From assembly GCF_900115145.1 (NCBI RefSeq), contig NZ_FOVL01000017.1, positions 1-64,000 on the forward strand: a DNA stretch of 64,000 bases, in the 5' to 3' direction. A program made the translations under genes and the position numbers. Below, piece after piece: positions 8,871 through 16,829 of the stretch. This DNA comes from Salegentibacter flavus. Lineage in GTDB: Bacteria; Bacteroidota; Bacteroidia; Flavobacteriales; Flavobacteriaceae. The number at the start of each line of letters is the position of its first letter. Within the stretch, counting starts at the first letter, position 1. Below the pieces are notes generated by a model that saw only the letters and a list, made by a program, of their open reading frames with translations, did not search any database and had not been told where the DNA came from.

Positions 8871-10667
8871 ATCGAGTAGACGGCTCCGCCGTTAATTGAC
8901 GGAGTGCGCCTCTCACACCACCGTACGTACGGGTCTCGTATACGGCGGTTCGATAATGGAACTTATCGATTATAGTATTCGATTAAACTAACATAACCTT
9001 TCATCTTTAAGCGTTTTATGGTAATGGTGGTACGCAAAATGGGACTTTGAGCTACCGCCCAGCCACCCATTCGGGTACGACTCCAGGCATAGGCTTGATC
9101 TGGATTAATTCCCAATCGAATAAGGTTTTTCCTCTTCCTCTCGGGCTTTTTCCAGTGATGCCAAATGCAATACCGTAAACGATTCCTTAGCCATTCTTCC
9201 AGCTTTTTAAGCTTTCCTTGAATGGATGCCGGTTTGAAGTAATTTATCCAGCCCCTTAGCAATAAGTTAATTCTGTGGATACGCTCTTCAAAGCTTGCAG
9301 GAATTGTCTTTTTGGTAATATATTTAAGTTTTGACTTAAATGTATCCCATTTGGATGCTTCTGCCACAAGCTGATACTTGGCCTTTTCTCTTTTCTTGTA
9401 GGTTGGTACAAAACCAAATCCCAGTACCTGAAAGGTTAAAGGCTTACGTATGCCACTTTTCTCCCTATTGATCGGGAGTCGGAGTTTGTCCCGAAGAAAT
9501 TTGTAGATACTATTGCCTACGCGTTTCGCAGCGGGTTTACTTCGAACGTAAATACTAAAATCATCGGCATATCTTACATAGCGGTGCCCTCGCTTTTCCA
9601 GTTCTTTATCCAGCTCATTGAGCAGGATATTGGAGAGCAAAGGACTTAAGGGAGAACCTTGCGGAACTCCTTTTCTACGTTTATGCAATTTGCCGTTGAT
9701 TTGTATCGGTGCTCTTAAAAATGATCGCAAAAGCTTCAGGCTTGCCCTACACTTTACCTTTTTGAATATCAGTTCTAATAGAATATCGTGGGCCACTTCA
9801 TCAAAGAAACTCTTTAAGTCAATATCCACGATGTGCCTATAACCTGAATTTATATTTTCCAGGCTCTGTGCAACCGCCTGATGGGCATTGCGGTTTGGTC
9901 TGAACCCATAACTGTGTTTTTGAAAGTCTGGCTCAAATACTGGTTGCAAAACCTGATGTAATGCTTGCTGAAACACCCTGTCAACAACTGTAGGAATTCC
10001 GAGTAAACGTTTCTTCCCGTTGCTTTTTGGAATTTCCACACCCAGTATGGGAGACACCTGATATTCCCCTCGTTCTATCTGCCCGGCGTATTGTTTCCCG
10101 TGAGCTTGTAAGATAGATTGTAGTCCTGTTATTTGGACATTATCTATCCCTGCTGCTCCTTTGTTACGATACACCTGGCGGTAGGCTTGGTTTAGGTTCT
10201 TTTTACTTGTTAATTCTTTAATCATTAGTATTAAAATGGATTTGCTGTCTCGCTTGATCGAAGGCTATTATTCTATTGGAAGACTATCCGTAACATAAAA
10301 TAACTCCAAGGTTCATTAAAGACCATTATCGTTCAGTCCTTCACCAGCCTATCAGGTGGCTGGCTACTACGACTTCGGCTGACTTCTCCACCAAGCCATC
10401 CCGTGGCTATGGAGATCTCCCCAGGTAAGAACATCTTCTTTCCCCTGATTCCTGCCGGATCTACTACTTCGGTATTCATTTCAGAAGAAATGTTTAGGAC
10501 ATCACAATGATGTGCTTGCTCATCCAACCTTGTAGCCTCAAATCCGGTTCCTGTTCGTCAGTACCAGGGTTTGTAGACCCGCTTCCTTCAGTTCCAACTT
10601 CACAGTTGGCAACCTTGCAGCTTACTAATGGTTCAGGGCGTCACCCCGGCCCATAAGGGACTTGCAC
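8871..10667 (-). mobile_element. Group II intron (about 1.8 kb, full length)
   Basis: Read on the minus strand. The 5' end is GTGCAAG (10667 downward), followed by structured RNA with the familiar AACCATTAGTAAGCTGC segment. The maturase frame occupies the domain IV position (10225-8963). Domain V is 8951-8916 (GAACCGCCGTATAC to GTACGGTGGTG) and domain VI 8907-8871, ending CTACTCGAT. On the 5' exon side, a hairpin AATATATC-gaa-GATATATT (10699-10681) lies 13 bases before the intron. Insertion behind a hairpin, the short open reading frame and the lack of an endonuclease domain fit group IIC. The class call is inference. Confidence 0.8.
8963..10225 (-). CDS. ltrA: Group II intron reverse transcriptase/maturase
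   Basis: A 420-residue intron-encoded protein that helps splice its own intron RNA and reverse-transcribes it during retrohoming. Seen: RT0-RT2 region with GAAGIDNVQ and PKSNGKKRLLGIPTVVDRV, RT4 HSYGFRPNRNAHQAV, RT5 catalytic motif YVRYADDFSIYV, QGSPLSPLLSN just before it, and a C-terminal maturase (GIIM) domain ending KMKGYVSLIEYYNR. There is no HNH endonuclease domain after domain X. The frame is uninterrupted, so the intron could still be active. Confidence 0.95.
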   Translation of the reverse strand: MIKELTSKKNLNQAYRQVYRNKGAAGIDNVQITGLQSILQAHGKQYAGQIERGEYQVSPILGVEIPKSNGKKRLLGIPTVVDRVFQQALHQVLQPVFEPDFQKHSYGFRPNRNAHQAVAQSLENINSGYRHIVDIDLKSFFDEVAHDILLELIFKKVKCRASLKLLRSFLRAPIQINGKLHKRRKGVPQGSPLSPLLSNILLNELDKELEKRGHRYVRYADDFSIYVRSKPAAKRVGNSIYKFLRDKLRLPINREKSGIRKPLTFQVLGFGFVPTYKKREKAKYQLVAEASKWDTFKSKLKYITKKTIPASFEERIHRINLLLRGWINYFKPASIQGKLKKLEEWLRNRLRYCIWHHWKKPERKRKNLIRLGINPDQAYAWSRTRMGGWAVAQSPILRTTITIKRLKMKGYVSLIEYYNR

Positions 10668-10680
10668 CCTCTAGATTAAT

Positions 10681-10699
10681 AATATATCTTCGATATATT
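10681..10699. repeat. Hairpin at the intron 5' exon
   Basis: AATATATC (10681-10688), loop TTC, GATATATT (10692-10699): a perfect 8-bp stem 13 bases from the intron 5' boundary. A candidate recognition hairpin for intron insertion. Confidence 0.5.
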
Positions 10700-10727
10700 A
10701 AAAGATGCCCATGCTGGGCACACACAG

Positions 10728-10880
10728 TATATAAAAACAATGCTAAAACCTGTCTCGAATTGAAAGTCGGTGCTCGCTTGCTTAGCGGATTGTGCTGCGC
10801 TGTTCCCTTCGGTCGGAACCTGCGGACAAGCAGGCTGGACAGCTCGCAGAGTTTTTATACGGGACGTTGTTATTAATACT
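10728..10880. repeat. Imperfect inverted-repeat element (cassette-like, copy 2)
   Basis: Outer arms TATAAAAAC (10731-10739) and GTTTTTATA (10851-10859) are exact inverted copies; the pairing continues inwards with gaps (TGC/GCA and CTGTC/GACAG), plus an inner stem GTTCC/GGAAC around a CTTCGGTC loop. The right end reads ACGGGACGTTGTTATTAATA, comparable to the end of the 8421-8506 element. The mazEF-type pair starts 70 bases downstream. The pattern resembles a folded recombination site, but the GTTRRRY core of integron attC sites was not found. Confidence 0.5.
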
Positions 10881-10920
10881 CACAAAATCCGAACTTAATT
10901 TCATGAATTAATAAAAAGTA

Positions 10921-10951
10921 ATAACTTTGTATTTACAAAATATAAAGTTAT
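10921..10951 (+). promoter_or_regulatory. Promoter box and overlapping dyad operator of mazEF
   Basis: TAACTTTG (10922-10929) matches the TAnnTTTG -7 consensus. The same bases belong to an inverted repeat: ATAACTTT (10921-10928) and AAAGTTAT (10944-10951), extending with one mismatch into TAT/ATA. The dyad covers both the promoter and the antitoxin start codon at 10950, as expected for autorepression by the antitoxin or toxin-antitoxin complex. Confidence 0.65.
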
Positions 10952-11195
10952 GGAAACTTCGATTATCAAAATTGGAAATTCAAAAGGACTAAGATTGAGC
11001 AAAACAATCCTCGAAAAGTATCATATAAAAGATAAAGTAGAACTGATTTTGGAAAAAGAACAAATCATACTTCGACCTATAGAATCCCCAAGAAAAAATT
11101 GGGAAGATAAATTCAAGGAAATGGCAGATAATAAGGATGATGAACTTCTTATGAATGATGTTTTTGAGGATGAAAACTTTGATGAATGGAACTAA
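10950..11195 (+). CDS. mazE: MazE/AbrB-type antitoxin
   Basis: An 81-residue antitoxin. The N-terminal SpoVT/AbrB swapped-hairpin DNA-binding domain is visible in IIKIGNSKGLRLSKTILEKY followed by KVELILEKEQIILRPI (to about residue 48). The acidic C-terminal tail (DDELLMNDVFEDENFDEW) is the usual toxin-neutralising segment. Its stop lies 10 bases inside the toxin gene, giving coupled translation with the antitoxin first. A dyad over its promoter suggests autoregulation. Confidence 0.88.
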   Translation: METSIIKIGNSKGLRLSKTILEKYHIKDKVELILEKEQIILRPIESPRKNWEDKFKEMADNKDDELLMNDVFEDENFDEWN

Positions 11196-11509
11196 AGCAA
11201 TATTCAGTCATTCTCGTAAATCTTGATCCAACAGTTGGCAGTGAAATTAAGAAAACCAGACCTTGTGTAATTATTTCGCCAAACGAAATGAATAAATATT
11301 TGAGAACTATTGTGGTAGCTCCATTGACAACAAATCTCAAAAAATATCCAACCCGAATTTCGATCAAAAAAAATGACAAAAAAGGAATGATAGCAATTGA
11401 CCAAATTCGGACAATTGATAAGCAAAGAATTATAAAAGTCTTTGATTCTCTAACCAAACCTGAGATTCGAAAATGTAAAGAAGTACTGAAAGAAACATTT
11501 GTAGACTAA
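11186..11509 (+). CDS. mazF: MazF/PemK-type mRNA interferase toxin
   Basis: A 107-residue toxin of the MazF/PemK superfamily, predicted to cleave mRNA at short sequence motifs unless bound by the antitoxin. Conserved positions seen: the early YSVILVNLDPTVGSEIKKTR block with the G-S-E-x-x-K-T-R signature of the active-site loop, RPCVIISPNE, then IVVAPLTT and GMIAIDQIRTIDKQRI. Length is normal and the frame intact, so the module is probably functional. The cleavage sequence cannot be predicted. Confidence 0.9.
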   Translation: MELKQYSVILVNLDPTVGSEIKKTRPCVIISPNEMNKYLRTIVVAPLTTNLKKYPTRISIKKNDKKGMIAIDQIRTIDKQRIIKVFDSLTKPEIRKCKEVLKETFVD

Positions 11510-11598
11510 AAAGTACTGAAACTCCAACCGCCTGACTGTTAAATTCAACTACGACAGAGGAAGGGCCTTTCAAAAATCAAGAAATTAAAACCAAATAA

Positions 11599-11642
11599 GA
11601 CAAATCTGTATCTTAACCACCACAACTGTTGGTTATAAGGAC
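11599..11642. repeat. Degenerate copy of a repeat shared with 61238-61287
   Basis: GACAAATC, then 17 bases, AACT and GGTTATAAGG. The same order of blocks (GACAAATC, 18 bases, AACT, GTGTTATGCGC) occurs at 61238-61287. In both places it follows the end of an accessory gene. Confidence 0.4.
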
Positions 11643-11679
11643 AAAACTAAATTAGAAAATAATTCTTAGCTTTATAGAA

Positions 11680-11935
11680 ATAGAAACCTTTCGAATCGAT
11701 ATATGAAATCCTAAAGCTAAAAAACTTCTTAAAGATCTGGCAGACTCCAATAAGGTCAAAGTTAAAAAGACTAAAGAACCTGACTTTTCTACAATTCTTA
11801 CCTAGCTAAAATAAAAGAGGAAATTAGTCTCAAAGAAATCACCAGAGAAGTGCTAAGCGTGAGAAAATCACGATATGAGACCAGCATGCGTCTGGACCAA
11901 AAAATGGCAACGTACAGGAGTAGAATTATAAACCT
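11680..11935 (+). pseudogene. Broken antitoxin gene of a PIN-type toxin-antitoxin pair
   Basis: One frame reads IETFRIDI-stop-NPKAKKLLKDLADSN and continues KVKVKKTKEPDFSTILT before another stop. A +1 shift then gives AKIKEEISLKEITREVLSVR and KSRYE. Joined, this resembles the small antitoxins that precede PIN-domain toxins in Bacteroidota. There are at least two in-frame stops and one frameshift and no usable start, so it is dead. A truncated PIN toxin start follows at 11973. The family assignment is by eye and tentative. Confidence 0.55.
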
Positions 11936-11972
11936 GTGCCTATTCCTAATCCTGGTTGAAAAATATAAACAG

Positions 11973-12047
11973 ATGAAAACTAAGAGAACTATTCCTGACA
12001 CTAATCTTTGGATTAGCTTCATGATATCTAAAAACTTCATCGAAATA
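11973..12047 (+). pseudogene. Truncated PIN-domain toxin N-terminus
   Basis: Starting at ATG 11973 the frame reads MKTKRTIPDTNLWISFMISK and NFIEI, matching the first 25 residues of PIN-domain toxins, including the first catalytic aspartate (DTNLWISF). PIN similarity ends there, and the frame runs without a stop into the PagL-like gene. The fragment therefore marks a deletion or insertion junction near 12048. Confidence 0.6.
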
Positions 12048-13232
12048 GGCTACTTAAATGCCGGAAGATGGAATCGGTCTTTAGCGAGGCAGGTATCGGC
12101 ACGGCTATGGCTTTGGGTAGTTATTTCTTTTGCATGTGCTACACTCCAGGCTGTTGCCCAAACAGATACTGTAGCAGTAACAGAAAATACAGCTAAGCAG
12201 AAACCGCTTTTCTCGATTGGTCTGGGGGCACAGCATGGCTTTATTTTCGCACATTCTGAAGAGGTGCAAAATACCAGGGGAGCACGGCCAACCGGAATAG
12301 AAACTATACTTAGCTGGCAGCGCAACGATTCCGCTACCTATGCCCTCTGCCGATGCTATCCCCGTCAGGGAGTAATGCTGGCATATTACGATTACGATGT
12401 TGATTTATTGGGCAAAAGCGGCACCGCAGCTTACTTTCTGGAACCCACCTACCGGATTAACAACAGGGTGCTTTTCTCCTTTAAAGGCGCAGCAGGACTT
12501 TCGTACCTAACAAATCCATATGATAGCATCGCCAACCCCGGGAACCAGTCGTACAGCACCCACGTGAGTACTTATTTACTTGTTGGTGTCGGCGCCTGGG
12601 TAAGGCTATCAGACCGGTGGTGGCTCAACCCCAGTGTGAATTATCAGCACATTTCTAATGGGGGCAGCCGCGAACCGAACAAAGGCATAAACTGGCCCAC
12701 TGCCGGAATTGCGGTAAGTTACCAGCCTTCCTCACGCCCATGGTACACCGGCACTCCGAGTACTGAAAAATACTGGAGAAACTATTCTACGCGCTACGAT
12801 GTCGCTTTGCTGGGCACCATGCGCAATGGCTATGATGAAGCCGGTGATCGCAAAAAGTACTTACTGGGCGGGCTAGCGGTGCAGGCCGGAAGGCAGGTAA
12901 GTAGTCTGAGCATGCTCACGGTGGGAGCCGAAGCCTACCAGGATGAAGAACTGAAGGACAAACTTCGCAGAGAAGGACTTAATTCCAGTCCGGTGAAAGC
13001 GGGGTTGATGCTTGGGCACGAGTTTTTGTTGGGCCGGTTTCAGTTTAGCCAGCGCCTGGGCATATACGTGTTTGACCAAACACCTTACTACGACCGCATC
13101 TTTCACCGCTGGGGTTTGCAGTACCGCATAAACCGCCACTTCAGTGCAGGCTTTAATCTACTGGCCCACCGGCATATAGCAGAGTTTATAGACTTCCGGC
13201 TGGCCTATACTTTTCAAAAACGGGATAAATAG
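12021..13232 (+). CDS. PagL-like lipid A deacylase (acyloxyacyl hydrolase family)
   Basis: Predicted outer-membrane beta-barrel enzyme that removes an ester-linked acyl chain from lipid A. The motif YQHISNGG contains the His-x-Ser pair of the PagL/acyloxyacyl hydrolase active site, and the C-terminal half has repeated amphipathic strands ending FRLAYTFQKRDK. A signal-peptide core (LWLWVVISFACATL, cleavage near AVAQ) is present, but no start codon lies just before it. The nearest in-frame ATGs, 12021 and 11973, are inside the PIN-toxin remnant. The true start is uncertain: 403 residues from 12021, up to 460 from 11850. The coding sequence is visibly more GC-rich than its surroundings, suggesting acquisition. 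Confidence 0.7.
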   Translation: MISKNFIEIGYLNAGRWNRSLARQVSARLWLWVVISFACATLQAVAQTDTVAVTENTAKQKPLFSIGLGAQHGFIFAHSEEVQNTRGARPTGIETILSWQRNDSATYALCRCYPRQGVMLAYYDYDVDLLGKSGTAAYFLEPTYRINNRVLFSFKGAAGLSYLTNPYDSIANPGNQSYSTHVSTYLLVGVGAWVRLSDRWWLNPSVNYQHISNGGSREPNKGINWPTAGIAVSYQPSSRPWYTGTPSTEKYWRNYSTRYDVALLGTMRNGYDEAGDRKKYLLGGLAVQAGRQVSSLSMLTVGAEAYQDEELKDKLRREGLNSSPVKAGLMLGHEFLLGRFQFSQRLGIYVFDQTPYYDRIFHRWGLQYRINRHFSAGFNLLAHRHIAEFIDFRLAYTFQKRDK

Positions 13233-13284
13233 GAATCACGCAAACAGAATTATCCGGGATTATACGGGGGCAAACGTCAAAAAG

Positions 13285-13314
13285 AAAAGCCCGCGAAATC
13301 CGGCGGGCTTTTGA
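13285..13314 (-). terminator. Terminator between the PagL-like gene and ackA
   Basis: AAAAGCCCGC (13285-13294) pairs with GCGGGCTTTT (13303-13312). It lies between two convergent genes; the minus-strand copy has the longer T tract, so it mainly serves ackA but could act in both directions. Confidence 0.75.
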
Positions 13315-13331
13315 TATAATATTTTCAATTT

Positions 13332-14519
13332 TCAGGAGATAAGTTCCAGGGTTTGCTGGGCGATCTCCAACTCTTCGTTGGTTGGAATCACGAGCACTTT
13401 CACTTTAGAGTCTTCCGCATTGATGTACCTCAGCTCTTTAGAGCGTTCTTTGTTCTTTTCCTCGTTCAGTTTAATTCCGAAGAAATCCATATCCCGGCAA
13501 ACCAGGCCACGAATCACATCGCTGTTCTCCCCTATTCCGGCGGTAAACACTATTGCATCAACCCCATTCATCGCTGCGGCATAGGCCCCGATGTATTTTT
13601 TAATGCGATAGGCATTCATATCCAAAGCGAGCTGACACTGACGGTTTCCCTTTTCGGCCTGCTCTTCGATATCACGAAGATCACTATAGCCCGTTAGGCC
13701 CATCATTCCACTTTTATGGTGCAGGATGTCGCTCACTTCCTGTGCGGTATACCCCAGTTGTTCGATCATATAAAATATCACCGACTGGTCTATATCTCCG
13801 CTACGGGTACCCATTACAAGTCCGTTAACCGGTCCGAAACCTAAAGAGTGATCTATGCTTTCCCCATCTTTTACCGCGGTAATACTACAACCGTTACCAA
13901 GGTGCACACTAATGATTTTTGAGCTCTCTTTTTTAAGTTCCTTGTTCGCCTGTTGGGTAACATACTTATGGCTGGTGCCATGGAAGCCATAAACCTGAAT
14001 GTGGTGATCCTCGTAAAAAGAGGTTGGGATGGCATACTGGGCAGCGCGGGAAGGAATAGTTCTGTGAAAAGCCGTATCAAAAACCGCTACCTGTTTTGCC
14101 TGCGGAAAAAGTTGCTCGGCTACCTCAATTCCTTTCAGGTTAGGTGGGTTATGCAAGGGAGCAAGAGAGAAATATTCCCTGATCTTGGCTTTCACCTTTT
14201 CATCGATAATGATGGTTTTGGAGAAAGTATCGCCTCCATGTACAACTCTGTGCCCTATCGCAGGAATTTCAGAAGCTTCTTTTATCACTCCTTTTTCTGA
14301 ATCCATTAAAAGCCCTGTAATCGCTTTTAAGGCTACCGCGTGATCGGGAACTTCCAATTCCTTTGAAACTGTATTGTCAGCGCTTTTATAATGAAGCCTG
14401 GCGCCATTTAACCCGATGCGTTCTACAAGCCCTGAAGCCAGCACAGTCTCGTCGGGCATTTTTATAAGCTGAAATTTTAAAGAAGAACTCCCTGAGTTTA
14501 TTATTAATATATTTTCCAT
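13332..14519 (-). CDS. ackA: Acetate kinase
   Basis: A 395-residue enzyme that interconverts acetyl phosphate plus ADP and acetate plus ATP. Family motifs seen: the start ENILIINSGSSSLKFQL (phosphate-binding loop), GHRVVHGGD, the DTAFHRTIP and GFHGTSHKYV segments with the catalytic region, MGTRSGDIDQSV, and FTAGIGENS near the C terminus. The ATG at 14519 lies four bases after the pta stop, so the two form a pta-ackA operon for acetate excretion or uptake through acetyl phosphate. Confidence 0.96.
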   Translation of the reverse strand: MENILIINSGSSSLKFQLIKMPDETVLASGLVERIGLNGARLHYKSADNTVSKELEVPDHAVALKAITGLLMDSEKGVIKEASEIPAIGHRVVHGGDTFSKTIIIDEKVKAKIREYFSLAPLHNPPNLKGIEVAEQLFPQAKQVAVFDTAFHRTIPSRAAQYAIPTSFYEDHHIQVYGFHGTSHKYVTQQANKELKKESSKIISVHLGNGCSITAVKDGESIDHSLGFGPVNGLVMGTRSGDIDQSVIFYMIEQLGYTAQEVSDILHHKSGMMGLTGYSDLRDIEEQAEKGNRQCQLALDMNAYRIKKYIGAYAAAMNGVDAIVFTAGIGENSDVIRGLVCRDMDFFGIKLNEEKNKERSKELRYINAEDSKVKVLVIPTNEELEIAQQTLELIS

Positions 14520-14523
14520 TTGG

Positions 14524-16617
14524 TTAAATTCCTTGTGCCTGGATGGCTGTTAAAATTACCGTGTTATAAACGTCATCTACCGTACAACCACGGCTAAGAT
14601 CATTTACCGGTTTGTTGAGGCCTTGAAGCATTGGTCCAATTGCCAGGGCTCCGGTTTCTCTTTGCACGGCTTTATAGGTGTTATTCCCTGTATTTAAATC
14701 TGGGAAGATCAGCACGTTGGCCTGCCCTGCAACCTCTGAATCCGGCAGCTTAGATTTTCCAATGCTTATATCCACCGCGGCATCATACTGGATAGGGCCT
14801 TCAATCTTGAGGTCTGGGCGACGGGATTTCACCATTTCGGTGGCCTCGCGTACCCGGTCTACATCTTCTCCTTTTCCTGAACTTCCTGAGGAATAAGAAA
14901 GCATCGCGATCTTGGGTTCGATTCCAAATGCGGCAGCACTTTCTGCTGAAGAAATGGTGATCTCAGCAAGTTCTTCGGCTGAAGGATTCGGGTTAATGGC
15001 ACAATCTCCAAATACTGAAACCCTATCTTCCAAGCACATAAAGAATATGGAAGAAACGACCGAAACACCCGGTTTGGTTTTGATAAACTGAAGTGCCGGC
15101 AGGATAGTGTGCTGCGTGGTGTGAGCCGCTCCCGAAACCATTCCGTCTGCATGGCCTTTGTGGATCATCATTGTTCCGTAGTATGAAACATCGCTCATCC
15201 TGTCTTTAGCCATATCCATATTCACTCCCTTATGTTTTCTTAGTTCATAGAAGGTTTCCGCATAATCCAGGAAATTAGCCGAATTCACCGGATCGATGAT
15301 TTTCACCTTGTCAAAATTAAGATTAAGCCCCAGTTTGGCTGCTGTTTTCCTGATAGTTTCTTCATCTCCCAAAAGGGTGATATCCACCAGGTCCATATTG
15401 ATCAGTCGGGCTGCAGCAGTAAGGATCCTTTCATCGGTTCCTTCAGGCAGCACAATATGTTTCTTGCTCTGTTGCGCTCTTTTAACAAGATCATACTGGA
15501 ACATCCTTGGGGTTCTTCCCTGAGGCTGATAATTAGTGAGTTTTTCTACTAAAGGATCAAAGGAAACATAACGCTCAAAAATGCTGATGGTGGTTTGTAT
15601 TTTCTGAATACTGTCGGCGTAGATATTGGATTTTATGGCCCCCACCTTGTTGGTAACAATAAAGGTCCCTTCTTCTACCGAAATGATAGGCACAATATCT
15701 GAAAGTCCTTCGATAAGCTTTATAATAGATTTTTCAGGAGTTAGTCCACCGGTTAGGATGATTCCCGAAATACGCGGATAGTTACTGGAAATATTTGCCT
15801 GTAAAGCGCCAAGGATAATATCTGCCCTGTCGCCGGGGGTTATCACCAGGCTTTCGTTTTTCAGGGTATTCAGGTAATTGCGAAGCTGCATTGCTCCCAC
15901 CCCGAAATTTCCGGTTTGGTTATCAAGAAATTCCTCCCCGAACAGGACTCTTCCATTGAGGGCTTTAAGAATTTCCTTCAGGGTTGGGTTGTTCAGGTTA
16001 TCGATAAGCGGGATAGAGAATACGTGTACCTCTTCGGGTAAAAAACCGCGCATATTCTTTTTAGCCGGCTCCAGGTTCTCTTCCATTATTTTATTACTCA
16101 CCATAGCCATAACCTGCACGTCTTTATCTTTAAAGGCACGGTAGGCCATTTGCTGGTTACCAAGGAGTTCTTCCCAGGTTTTATTCTGGCCGCTAACCAC
16201 AATTATCACTGGGATACCCAGGTTTTTCGCGATCACTACGTTTACATCAAATTCAAATACGCTGCCTTCACCCGAAAAATCACTACCCTCTACCAGCACA
16301 AAATCAAAGTTCTCTTCGAGTTTTTTATACTTACTAATAATGGTATCGATCACCTCTCCGGCCTTACCTTCATTTCTTTTCTGAATAACCTCACCTCTGG
16401 TGTAAGCATAAGTATCTTCATAAGGGATTTTAAGATCGAAATAGCTTAAAACAGTGTCTATATGATTATCTTTTTCTCCCACGGGCATATCGTCGATAAT
16501 AGGCCTGAAATAGCCTACTTTAACCATTTTCCCAAGCAGGGTACGCATAAGTCCAAGGCTGATCATCGATTTCCCGCTGTGGGATTCCAGGGTAGCAATG
16601 TATATTCCTTTGTTCAT
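14524..16617 (-). CDS. pta: Phosphate acetyltransferase (long form)
   Basis: A 697-residue enzyme that converts acetyl-CoA and phosphate to acetyl phosphate and CoA. It is the long form: an N-terminal BioD-like P-loop-related domain (ATLESHSGKSMISLGLMRTL), a middle DRTGG domain, and the C-terminal PTA catalytic domain from about residue 370, with HIVLPEGTDERILTAAARL, MVSGAAHTTQHTILPALQ and SYSSGSSGKGEDVDRVREA. First gene of the pta-ackA operon. A TATTTTTG box lies just upstream. Confidence 0.95.
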   Translation of the reverse strand: MNKGIYIATLESHSGKSMISLGLMRTLLGKMVKVGYFRPIIDDMPVGEKDNHIDTVLSYFDLKIPYEDTYAYTRGEVIQKRNEGKAGEVIDTIISKYKKLEENFDFVLVEGSDFSGEGSVFEFDVNVVIAKNLGIPVIIVVSGQNKTWEELLGNQQMAYRAFKDKDVQVMAMVSNKIMEENLEPAKKNMRGFLPEEVHVFSIPLIDNLNNPTLKEILKALNGRVLFGEEFLDNQTGNFGVGAMQLRNYLNTLKNESLVITPGDRADIILGALQANISSNYPRISGIILTGGLTPEKSIIKLIEGLSDIVPIISVEEGTFIVTNKVGAIKSNIYADSIQKIQTTISIFERYVSFDPLVEKLTNYQPQGRTPRMFQYDLVKRAQQSKKHIVLPEGTDERILTAAARLINMDLVDITLLGDEETIRKTAAKLGLNLNFDKVKIIDPVNSANFLDYAETFYELRKHKGVNMDMAKDRMSDVSYYGTMMIHKGHADGMVSGAAHTTQHTILPALQFIKTKPGVSVVSSIFFMCLEDRVSVFGDCAINPNPSAEELAEITISSAESAAAFGIEPKIAMLSYSSGSSGKGEDVDRVREATEMVKSRRPDLKIEGPIQYDAAVDISIGKSKLPDSEVAGQANVLIFPDLNTGNNTYKAVQRETGALAIGPMLQGLNKPVNDLSRGCTVDDVYNTVILTAIQAQGI

Positions 16618-16635
16618 GATTTTTTATTTGTTGCA

Positions 16636-16643
16636 CAAAAATA
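16636..16643 (-). promoter_or_regulatory. Possible -7 box upstream of pta
   Basis: On the minus strand TATTTTTG (TAnnTTTG consensus) ends 18 bases before the pta start codon. No matching TTG -33 element was found at the usual distance. Confidence 0.4.
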
Positions 16644-16816
16644 GGGTTTATAAAAAACCCCGACTGCTGTTGACTCTCAAAAGATCAGAAAAACTGATTA
16701 AAATCAAGTTTAACGCAAGTTAAAAGATTGTAAAAAATTGTGTGGGAAACTCTGAAAAAATGATTGAAATAGAATCTTAGTACTACAGATATTCTTATCT
16801 TAAGGGATGTGATTGA

Positions 16817-16823
16817 AAGGAGG
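16817..16823 (+). promoter_or_regulatory. Shine-Dalgarno-like site before the CapA-like gene
   Basis: AAAGGAGG (16816-16823) followed by TTCGGG and the ATG at 16830. Bacteroidota rarely use this signal, and other starts in this window lack one. It decides the start in favour of 16830. Confidence 0.5.
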
Positions 16824-16829
16824 TTCGGG

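Noticed and set aside
10333-10527. 64-codon open frame on the minus strand upstream of the maturase
   Set aside because: It lies in the structured 5' part of the group II intron, so RNA structure explains the sequence.
10628-10876. 82-codon open frame on the plus strand across the intron end and inverted-repeat element
   Set aside because: It crosses the intron boundary and a structured repeat, and its translation has no recognisable feature; a chance frame.
10728-10880. Integron attC site
   Set aside because: The fold and the single-gene context are suggestive, but the GTTRRRY/RYYYAAC core is absent and no integrase gene is in the window.
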